8,976 nt of DNA from NCBI GenBank assembly GCA_030698575.1, contig JAUYMQ010000602.1:1-8976 (forward strand). Direction: 5' to 3'. The position numbers and the translations under genes are program-made. Below are positions 1 through 6,065 of the stretch, in pieces. Below the pieces are notes generated by a model. That model made no database searches, had not been told where the DNA came from, and saw only the letters and a list, made by a program, of their open reading frames with translations. This DNA is from Deltaproteobacteria bacterium. GTDB taxonomy: Bacteria; JAUYMQ01. The stretch's first letter is position 1. Every line of letters starts with the position of its first letter.

Positions 1-9
1 AGTTTTCAT
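1..9 (-). CDS. start of a leftward gene, cut by the window edge
   Basis: Only the first three codons (ATG AAA ACT, M-K-T) are in the window. They are taken as a real start because a GAGGAG Shine-Dalgarno sequence lies at 17-22, seven bases upstream. The start lies 49 bp downstream of the stop of the 33-residue membrane protein at 59-160, in the same direction, so the two are probably co-transcribed. Nothing can be said about the product. Confidence 0.45.
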
Positions 10-58
10 GCGCGTTCTCCTCACTGGCCGGGTCAGAGCTATTCGCACGCAGGGCCGG

Positions 59-160
59 CTAGAGGATGGTGAGCCAGGGTGTGAGCAGCACGGCGGCCGC
101 CACGATGGCGGCCGCAAGCAGATACTCACTTGCGGGGTGCCGGGGTTTGGTCGGTTCCAT
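59..160 (-). CDS. 33-residue single-pass membrane microprotein
   Basis: The reading frame encodes 33 residues: a short polar N-terminus (M-E-P-T-K-P-R-H-P) followed by one hydrophobic segment of about 20 residues (roughly 13-32), enough for one transmembrane helix with a positively charged N-terminal side. The frame is open further upstream, but the ATG at 160 is preferred because GGGGAG lies at 169-174, eight bases away. The upstream extension has no good ribosome binding site and reads as low-complexity Arg-rich sequence. It is the first gene of a leftward unit that continues out of the window, so it may be a small subunit or assembly factor of a membrane complex encoded there. I do not recognise the family. 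Short size makes a chance reading frame possible. Confidence 0.45.
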   Translation of the reverse strand: MEPTKPRHPASEYLLAAAIVAAAVLLTPWLTIL

Positions 161-362
161 CAGCAGATCTCCCCGCCAGTGCCTCCCCCCCGGCGGCACC
201 GGCGTCTCCACCTTGCTTATCGGCCCGGTTTCCCGAACCCTGAGACGGCTGGATGCGGCGCCTGCCAATCGCCTTAGAAATCCTTTCCTGGCAAGACTTT
301 TCGGGAGGCGGGCAAGCGGACCCATGCAACCTTTGCGGGCGCTGATCGCGGGATCGATCACC

Positions 363-394
363 GCGGGTTTCGTAGTGAGCGGGTTTCGTAGTGA
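363..394. repeat. tandem 16-bp direct repeat, two copies
   Basis: The unit GCGGGTTTCGTAGTGA occurs twice with no gap (363-378 and 379-394) and the copies are identical. The 16-bp period is about one and a half helical turns. It lies about 150 bp upstream of the gene at 541. It may be a regulator binding array or simply a replication-slippage duplication; the sequence alone does not decide. Confidence 0.85.
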
Positions 395-474
395 GTCGCG
401 CAGGAACTCTTTCGCCCGCGCGGTTCAATCCCCTTTAGCAGACTTACTCGCGAAACCTCCCGAGCTGTGATAGT

Positions 475-486
475 GGGAGATCTCCC
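475..486. promoter_or_regulatory. perfect 12-bp palindrome, candidate operator
   Basis: GGGAGATCTCCC is a perfect inverted repeat with no spacer, 55 bp upstream of the ATG at 541. This is a usual place for an operator or a leader element. The palindrome is certain; the regulatory role is inference. Confidence 0.4.
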
Positions 487-540
487 GCGCGTGTTTCCGT
501 CGCGGTTTGTAATCCCATAAACATCGAAGGAGGGTTTGCA

Positions 541-909
541 ATGGCCATGCGAAAGTTCCTGCTTGTTCTGGTAGCCGTGCTCCTGACGATTGCCTACACC
601 CCGTCCTCCACCCCTGTGGCCGCCCAAGCCGGCGAAGAGGCCGCAAATCCGTCGGGACTGCCCTCACCGGAGACCAAGGCCGACTATGCGCTGATGGCCG
701 ACAAATACGCCGACCTCGCGAAGGCCGCCCAAGCCGAAGCGGAGAGGCATCGAAAGATGGCCGCGTCTTACACGGGCGGGATGAAGGCTACGTATCGGGA
801 GCATATGATTAAGCATTGCGACAAGATCGTTACACTGCAGGAGAACCTGGCGGCGGAATATGAAGGGCTTGCCGAGGCCTACCAAAAGGAAGCGGCGGGG
901 ATGGAGTAG
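541..909 (+). CDS. small secreted helical protein of unknown function
   Basis: A 122-residue protein with an N-terminal signal peptide: M-A-M-R-K, a hydrophobic core at about 6-19, and an Ala-Gln-Ala signal peptidase I site at 28-30. The mature part is almost wholly predicted alpha-helix, rich in Ala, Glu and Lys, with a loosely repeated pattern. An ALMADKYADLAKAAQAEAERH stretch is followed by a His-rich centre (H70, H88, H92, C93) and a second helix with AAEYEGLAEAYQKEAA, suggesting a two- or three-helix periplasmic bundle. The start is well supported: AGGAGGG at 528-534 lies six bases before the ATG. It converges on the 168-residue gene, 47 bp apart. I have seen similar short periplasmic helical proteins annotated as hypothetical, but know no function. 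The H-x3-H-C cluster could bind metal, which is inference from the neighbouring efflux operon. Confidence 0.8.
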   Translation: MAMRKFLLVLVAVLLTIAYTPSSTPVAAQAGEEAANPSGLPSPETKADYALMADKYADLAKAAQAEAERHRKMAASYTGGMKATYREHMIKHCDKIVTLQENLAAEYEGLAEAYQKEAAGME

Positions 910-956
910 CAGGTTCACAAGGCATACTTGGCGTGGATGTGCCGGCCGAGTCGCCC

Positions 957-1463
957 TCAGGGAGATGCCGGTCCGTCGCGCCAGTACTTTCTGCGCGCCC
1001 CCAGCAGCTTGAGCTTCTCCTCCATTTCCCGGAGGCAGGAAATTTCGCACTTGTCGACGGGTGCTTCGAATTCGTGCCGGTGCAGGATCCGGATGGGTAG
1101 TTCGATTTCGGGCCGTAGCTTGCGCTCGGGCGCGTAGTGGATCGCCCCGTCGAAAGCTCCCAGTTCGTAAGTGCTGTCGCGATCCCCATCAGGCAGGATC
1201 CATCGCGCGATGCGCCGTAGATCCTCGTACACCGCGACACAATCGGGGCAGCCGGCCCTAGTTTCGTGGTCGGCGTGTTCGTAGGTCCCTTCGAGCCTCA
1301 TATCAAAACCGACCTGCACCGTCCTTCCGCTCCTGTCGCGATTGTTCTCCGCCCAGACCTCCCAGCAAACCTGATGTTTCTTCACGAGTGCGCGCAGCGC
1401 CTGCAGCTCTTCCTGGCGCTTCTTCTCTTGTAACGCCTTCTGGTCCTTCTCTCCCGGGACCAT
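957..1463 (-). CDS. conserved-looking Cys-rich hypothetical protein (168 aa)
   Basis: A 168-residue soluble protein without signal peptide or membrane segment. It begins with a charged, helical Lys/Glu-rich stretch (about 5-30). It then has C33, a His-x2-His (H63, H66) followed by Cys-Pro-Asp-Cys (C72, C75), a compact middle domain with DLRRIARWIL at 81-90, and a second pair in K-C-E-I-S-C (C139, C143) before a basic end. Two separated Cys pairs plus His suggest a structural zinc or other metal site, which is inference. The ATG at 1463 is chosen because GGAGG at 1471-1475 lies seven bases upstream. The open frame continues upstream for 80 more codons, but that part overlaps the PII gene in another frame. 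The gene follows the PII gene by 133 bp in the same direction, so it may belong to the same transcript or have its own promoter. I do not recognise a named family. Confidence 0.75.
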   Translation of the reverse strand: MVPGEKDQKALQEKKRQEELQALRALVKKHQVCWEVWAENNRDRSGRTVQVGFDMRLEGTYEHADHETRAGCPDCVAVYEDLRRIARWILPDGDRDSTYELGAFDGAIHYAPERKLRPEIELPIRILHRHEFEAPVDKCEISCLREMEEKLKLLGARRKYWRDGPASP

Positions 1464-1596
1464 GGCCTTACCTCCAGGCAAATACCCATACAGCCCGTGA
1501 AGCGATTCATGCGGCAGTGCGTACCATCCGTCAAGGCGCAGACGCCCATCCCCCGTTCGAAGGCGCGCAGCTTCTGCGGAATACACCCGCAAATTC

Positions 1597-1944
1597 TCAG
1601 ACGGCGCCCTCTCCCCTTTCCCCCGTTGCGATTCGGAGCGCATCCTCGATTCCGGCGACGTAGATCTTGCCGTCGCCCGCAAGCCCCGTGTGGGCGGCGG
1701 CACGGATGGTCTCCATGGCCATTTCTATCTGTTCATCGCGACAGACGACGTCAATTTTCACCTGGGAACGAAGCACCTCCAGATCCTCCTCGCCTGCGTG
1801 TTCATGCCTTGCCGTTTCTCGCCAGGCGAGCCCAAATCCCTTCACCTCATGCGCGCTCATCCCGGTCAGCCCCTCGACGGACCGCAAGGCATGTACCACG
1901 CTCGCAAGCTTGTGTGGCTGGATGTAGGCGGTGATGTGTTTCAT
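1597..1944 (-). CDS. PII-superfamily signalling protein of the metal-efflux-linked type
   Basis: A 115-residue protein with the full PII fold length (E. coli GlnB has 112). It shows the GlnB-like start MKHITAYIQPHKL, T-G-M-S-A-H-E-V-K-G-F-G before the T-loop, and the B-loop T-G-L-A-G-D-G-K-I (86-94) that contacts ATP phosphates. It departs from GlnB/GlnK at the sensing residues. The Gln39 equivalent is A40, Lys58 is Q61, C-loop Arg103 is A106 (Arg101 is kept as R104), and the uridylylated Tyr51 is absent. The T-loop is two residues longer and carries H47-E-H49 followed by E52-E-D54. Its ATG overlaps the pump gene stop by 4 nt (ATGA), giving translational coupling, with AAGGAG about ten bases upstream. 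A PII group linked to metal transport genes and lacking canonical PII signatures has been described (PII-NG); this fits it. A role in sensing metal or regulating the pump is inference. Confidence 0.9.
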   Translation of the reverse strand: MKHITAYIQPHKLASVVHALRSVEGLTGMSAHEVKGFGLAWRETARHEHAGEEDLEVLRSQVKIDVVCRDEQIEMAMETIRAAAHTGLAGDGKIYVAGIEDALRIATGERGEGAV

Positions 1945-4900
1945 TGTCCTGGCTCCTTCATCGAAGCGCCCTCCGGCGCCTCCCTGTGGGGTATCACTGC
2001 AAACCACTTGTAGATAGCCGGGATGACCAGCAGCGTGAGGAGCGTCGAGGTGACGAGTCCGCCGAGGACGACGGTTGCGAGGGGCCTCTGCACCTCGCTG
2101 CCCGTCCCGCTCGAAAGAAGCAGCGGCACGAGCCCGAGCCCCGCCACGAGCACCGTCATCACCACCGGCCGGAGCCGGAGGCAGGCTCCCTCGATTGACG
2201 CCGCATCGACCGAGTATCCGTTCCTGAGAAGCTGGTTCATGTAGGTTACCAGCACCAGCCCATTCAGCAGGGCAATGCCGAAGAGCGCGATGAAGCCGAC
2301 GGTTGCGGGAACCGACAGGTGCTGCCCGGAGAGGGCGAGGGCCACGATTCCGCCGACAAGCGCAAGCGGGATGTTGAGGAAGATGAGTGCCGCGTTCCGG
2401 ATCGAGTTGAAGCTCGAGAAGAGGAACAGGAACAGCGCGAGCAACGTGATCGGCACCACGACCGCGAGGCGGCGGTTCGCCTCCTGCTGAAGCTGGAATT
2501 GCCCTCCCCAAGTCACGAGGTACCCCGGCGGCAGATCCACCGCGCGGGAAATCGCCGCGCGCGCCTCCTGAACAAACGAGGCAATGTCTCTCCCGACAAC
2601 GTTACATTGGACGGCGATGAATCGCTGATTGTTCTCCCGCGTTATCTGCCGCGGCCCCACGAGCTCGCGGATGGACGCAAGCTGCGCCAGTGGCACGTGC
2701 ACATTCCCCGGCCCTGCCACGAGGACGTTCCCGATGTCCTCGACGGTTTCGCGATAGGGCGGCGCGAAGCGGACGTAGATATCGAAACGGCGATTCCCCT
2801 CGAGTATCTGCCCGGAAACCACTCCTCCGATAGCGGCGCGAACGGCTCGCTGGACGTCGGCGACATTGATTCCGTAGCGCGCCACCTCCTGTCGGTCCAC
2901 CTCGATCGCCACCTGCGGCGTACCGCTCACCTGGTCGACCTGCAGGTCTTCGGCGCCCTTCACCTGGCCGACGACTTCGGCAATCTCGGCGGCCTTGCGG
3001 GCCAGCACGTCGAGGTCATCACCGAACAGCTTGATCGCCAGCTCCGCCCGCACACCCTCGAGCAGCTCATCCACCGTCATCTGGATGGGCTGGCTGAGAT
3101 TCGTCGAAACACCGGGGACGAGGCCAATTTCCTCCCGGATCAGCTCTTCGATTTCAGACTGACCCTCGCCGCGCCATTCCGATTTAGGGTGCAGGAGCAC
3201 GTACATTTCGGCGCTGTTCACGGGATCAGAGTGGGCTCCCACCTCTCCGCGGCCAATGCGCGTGACCACGCCGGAGACCTCCTGGATCTTCATGAGGCGG
3301 CGCTCAACGATCTGTGTGATCCGCGTGCTCTCCGTGAGCGAGATGGACGGGGCCATCGTGAGACGCAGGACAATCGTGCCCTCCTGCAGCCTCGGTGTGA
3401 ATTCGGAGCCCAGAAAGGGAAAGACAGCGGCCCCGAGGGCCAGCAGCGTAGCGGCGAGCCCGACGGCCAAGCCCCGACGGCGGGTGAAAAAGGTGACCAT
3501 CGGCCGGTAGAAGCGAATCATGGTTTCCACGATCGGCCCCGCGTCGGATTCCCCGCTGTCGGCCGCCTTTCGCGGACGGCGCATGAGCAGATAGGAGAAA
3601 ACCGGGGCGAGTGCGATCGCGAAAATCAGCGATCCGGTCATCGAGAGCGCAATCGTGTAGGCCAGCGGCCTGAAGGTCTTTCCTTCCACCCCCTGCAGGG
3701 TGAACAGCGGCAGGAAGACGATGACAATAATCGAGATCCCGAATGCGATCGGGCGCGCGACTTCGGTGCACGCCCGGGCCACTATCCGCAGGCGGCTCTC
3801 GCCGCTCGGCGCCCCACGAAGCATCCGATCGACATTCTCGACCATGACCACGGTCCCATCGACCATCATGCCTATCGCGATGGCCAGACCGCCCAGCGAC
3901 ATGAGGTTCGCCGACAAGCCGAGAACCCCCATCCAGAGCGTTGCGAAGAGGACCGAGAAAGGTATTGACAGCGCCAGAACGACGCTCGCGCGAAAGCCTC
4001 CCATGAAAACCACGATCACCAGCGTCACCAGCACGATCCCCTCGAGCAACGCATCGGTGACGGTCCGGACGGCCGCCTCGACGATTGTCTTCTGCTCGTA
4101 ATAGGGAACGATCCGCACGCCATCCGGCAGAATCCCGTTGATCTCCTCTACCTTCTCTTCGATATGCCCGATGACGGTCGACGCGTTCGTCCCGAAGAGC
4201 TTGATGACCATCCCCGACACAACCTCTCCGATCCCGTTGCGCGTTTGCACGCCCCTGCGGATGGCTCCTCCGATCTCGATATCGGCCAGCTCGTGAAGAA
4301 ACACCGGTGTCCCATCGACCGTCTTGATGACGATGTTCTCGAGATCTTCCACCCCTTTCGCCAGACCGATCGATCTGACGATGTACTCTTCCGCGTTTCT
4401 CTCAATGAACTGCGCTCCGACGTTCAGATTGTTCTCCTGGATACGATCGATGATCTCTCCGATTGTCACGTCGTAGCTCAGGAGCGCTGGCGGATAGACC
4501 CGCACCTGAAACTGCTTCTCCCACCCGCCTATACCAAGGACTTCCGTGACGCCCGGAACGGTTTGCAGATGGAATTTGACCACCCAGTCCTGAAGGGTGC
4601 GCAGCTCCTCAAGCGACATTTTTCCGGTAGAATCGTCCAGGTAGTAAAAAAGGACGAGGCCCATGCCTGTCGAGATCGGCCCCATCTCCGGCTCGCCGAA
4701 TCCCTCCGGAATTGATTCGCGCGCCTCCTGGAGCCGCTCGTTCACCACTTGCCGTGCAAAGTAAATATCGACGTCATCTTCGAAATAGACGTTCACCACG
4801 GAGAGCCCGAAGTTCGAGACCGACCGGACCTTCCGCACCCCGGGGAGGCCGTTCATGGCGGTCTCGACGGGGTAGGTCACATATTTTTCAACGTCTTCCG

Positions 4901-5069
4901 GTGAAAGGCCTTCCGTTGTCGTGAAAACCTGGACAAGGTTCGGCGAAACGTCCGGGAAGGCGTCCACCGGAAGGCCGAGATAGCTCCTGAACCCCGCCGT
5001 CGCGACAACCACCCCGAGAATGACGAAGAGCAGGCGGTTTCTCAGACCAAATTGAATGATTCGTTCCAT
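1941..5069 (-). CDS. czcA: CzcA/CusA-family heavy-metal efflux RND pump
   Basis: A 1042-residue inner-membrane proton-driven pump, full length for the heavy-metal (HME) branch of the RND superfamily. It works as a trimer with the adaptor and outer-membrane factor encoded just upstream. One membrane segment lies near 13-32, then a large periplasmic loop, five more segments (about 338-497), a segment near 535-553, a second periplasmic loop, and five closing segments (about 870-1022). Segment 4 carries AIAIGMMVDGTVVMVEN, with D404 and E411 matching the proton-relay acids of CzcA. The D-F-G motif of the Zn/Co/Cd and Ni/Co classes is replaced by A-I-G. Of the three CusA copper-site methionines, M572 and M622 appear to align with Met, but the third is E669, as in Czc-type pumps. 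A divalent cation substrate is therefore more likely than Cu(I)/Ag(I), but is unproven. It starts 9 nt after the adaptor stop with GAGG overlapping that stop. Confidence 0.95.
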   Translation of the reverse strand: MERIIQFGLRNRLLFVILGVVVATAGFRSYLGLPVDAFPDVSPNLVQVFTTTEGLSPEDVEKYVTYPVETAMNGLPGVRKVRSVSNFGLSVVNVYFEDDVDIYFARQVVNERLQEARESIPEGFGEPEMGPISTGMGLVLFYYLDDSTGKMSLEELRTLQDWVVKFHLQTVPGVTEVLGIGGWEKQFQVRVYPPALLSYDVTIGEIIDRIQENNLNVGAQFIERNAEEYIVRSIGLAKGVEDLENIVIKTVDGTPVFLHELADIEIGGAIRRGVQTRNGIGEVVSGMVIKLFGTNASTVIGHIEEKVEEINGILPDGVRIVPYYEQKTIVEAAVRTVTDALLEGIVLVTLVIVVFMGGFRASVVLALSIPFSVLFATLWMGVLGLSANLMSLGGLAIAIGMMVDGTVVMVENVDRMLRGAPSGESRLRIVARACTEVARPIAFGISIIVIVFLPLFTLQGVEGKTFRPLAYTIALSMTGSLIFAIALAPVFSYLLMRRPRKAADSGESDAGPIVETMIRFYRPMVTFFTRRRGLAVGLAATLLALGAAVFPFLGSEFTPRLQEGTIVLRLTMAPSISLTESTRITQIVERRLMKIQEVSGVVTRIGRGEVGAHSDPVNSAEMYVLLHPKSEWRGEGQSEIEELIREEIGLVPGVSTNLSQPIQMTVDELLEGVRAELAIKLFGDDLDVLARKAAEIAEVVGQVKGAEDLQVDQVSGTPQVAIEVDRQEVARYGINVADVQRAVRAAIGGVVSGQILEGNRRFDIYVRFAPPYRETVEDIGNVLVAGPGNVHVPLAQLASIRELVGPRQITRENNQRFIAVQCNVVGRDIASFVQEARAAISRAVDLPPGYLVTWGGQFQLQQEANRRLAVVVPITLLALFLFLFSSFNSIRNAALIFLNIPLALVGGIVALALSGQHLSVPATVGFIALFGIALLNGLVLVTYMNQLLRNGYSVDAASIEGACLRLRPVVMTVLVAGLGLVPLLLSSGTGSEVQRPLATVVLGGLVTSTLLTLLVIPAIYKWFAVIPHREAPEGASMKEPGQ

Positions 5070-5078
5070 GGTTTCGCC

Positions 5079-6065
5079 TCAGTGCCCGTGATCGCCCGAG
5101 AATGACTCCCGGGACATTTCGGCCTTGATGGTGAACCCTCCGCGCGCGGCGTAACGCTCGCCCGCGGACAGACCCGACGCCACCTCAACCGAGCCCTGAC
5201 CGCGCCGGCGCAGCTCGACCTCGCGCGCCACGAAGCCATCGCTCTCCTGCACGAAGACGACCGGCTTCCCCTCGATGTGCTCGATGGCCGTCTCGGGGAC
5301 GGCGACCGGAACCTCCATCCGCTCGGCGATAACCCGTGCCGTCACGAAAAGGCCCGGCAGCCACGTCCCCTCGGGGTTCGGCAATACAACGCGCGCGATT
5401 GCCGTGCGCGTCGCCTCATTAACGATCGGGGAGACGTAGGAGATCTTTCCCCGGGTTTTCTGGAGCCCGGGGCCGGCGGAGATTTCGGCAGCAGAACCGA
5501 CCCGCACGAAAGGAAGGTCCTTCTGGTAGACGCTGATATCGACCCAGAGGTCGCGAAGATCTGCCACGACAAAGGCGGCCTGCTCACTCGAGACAGGCTC
5601 TCCCAGCGTCAGGTGCTTCTCGATCACCAAGCCGTCGATGAGCGTCTTCAAAGGATATGGAGACAGGGATTCGCTCTCGATGATCGCCAGCACCTGCCCT
5701 GCCTTCACCGCGTCCCCTATCCGCGCGCGAACTTCACGGGCGATTCCCGCGAAACGCGGCGCTATGTGAGCGAGCCGATCTTGATTGGGGCGAACTTCTC
5801 CGGGAAGCGACACAACTTTCTCGATAATTCCCGGACCGGCCGTTTCAAGCTCGATGCCGAACTCGCGCATCACTTCGGGGGACAGCTTGATTGCTTTCTC
5901 GGTCGCGTGATCTCCTTGCTCCTCTCCGTGCGGTGCCGTCTCTGCGTTCTGCTCGTTTGCATTCTTCGGCCCGCCGTCACCGCAAGCGGTGACGGCGAGT
6001 GTCCCCAGGAAGACCAGCCCGAAGAACAACCACGCCCAAGCGAGGGACTTCATTTGCCTAGTCAT
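5079..6065 (-). CDS. czcB: CzcB-like periplasmic adaptor lipoprotein without a hairpin
   Basis: A 328-residue membrane fusion protein linking the RND pump to the outer-membrane factor. The signal peptide ends in a lipobox (V-T-A-C, C28), so the mature protein should be lipid-anchored in the periplasm. A short His/Glu-rich linker (about 36-55, with H46 and H53) follows. Next come a beta-barrel/lipoyl region: V-R-P-N-Q-D-R (91-97), R-I-G-D-A-V-K-A-G-Q (115-124) and, after only about 14 residues, D-G-L-V-I-E-K (144-150). The two lipoyl halves thus join through SESLSPYPLKTL without the long alpha-helical hairpin found in CzcB or CusB. Beta-barrel and membrane-proximal domains fill 165-317, and the protein ends in G-D-H-G-H. 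The start overlaps the outer-membrane factor stop by 8 nt; purine-rich GGAGAGGAAG precedes it. A second ATG at 6053 is a possible alternative start. Confidence 0.92.
   Translation of the reverse strand: MTRQMKSLAWAWLFFGLVFLGTLAVTACGDGGPKNANEQNAETAPHGEEQGDHATEKAIKLSPEVMREFGIELETAGPGIIEKVVSLPGEVRPNQDRLAHIAPRFAGIAREVRARIGDAVKAGQVLAIIESESLSPYPLKTLIDGLVIEKHLTLGEPVSSEQAAFVVADLRDLWVDISVYQKDLPFVRVGSAAEISAGPGLQKTRGKISYVSPIVNEATRTAIARVVLPNPEGTWLPGLFVTARVIAERMEVPVAVPETAIEHIEGKPVVFVQESDGFVAREVELRRRGQGSVEVASGLSAGERYAARGGFTIKAEMSRESFSGDHGH

Larger units (their letters stand above)
161..540. other. 380-bp divergent intergenic region
   Basis: This gap separates the leftward microprotein gene from the rightward gene at 541 and should hold promoters for both. 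I see no convincing gene in it. It contains a 16-bp tandem repeat (363-394), a perfect 12-bp palindrome (475-486), and two looser matches to the repeat core: CGAAACC in inverted orientation at 451-457 and GCGGTTTGTA near 502-511. No clear -35/-10 pair stands out on either strand. Confidence 0.6.

Noticed and set aside
909-957. A bidirectional terminator between the convergent genes
   Set aside because: The 47-bp gap holds no convincing stem followed by a T-run on either strand.
1506-1534. A TTGACG (1529-1534) with a 17-bp spacer to CATGAA (1506-1511) on the minus strand, as promoter of the 168-residue gene
   Set aside because: The -10 matches only three of six bases and nothing else supports it.
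1535-1546. A small inverted repeat GGCG-CAGA-CGCC after the PII gene, as operon terminator
   Set aside because: A four-bp stem without a T-run is too weak for an intrinsic terminator.
1464-1703. An 80-codon N-terminal extension of the 168-residue protein
   Set aside because: Much of it overlaps the PII gene, and the GGAGG sequence is placed exactly for the ATG at 1463. A GTG or TTG start slightly upstream of 1463 cannot be wholly excluded.
1597-2511. An N-terminal extension of the PII frame into the pump gene
   Set aside because: The added residues overlap the RND pump in another frame and resemble no domain. The ATG at 1944 has a ribosome binding site and matches the usual PII start.
2319-3968. 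A 549-codon open frame on the plus strand inside the pump gene
   Set aside because: It is antisense to the well-recognised RND pump. Its product is Arg/His/Asp-rich with no recognisable domain, as expected for a shadow frame in GC-rich DNA.
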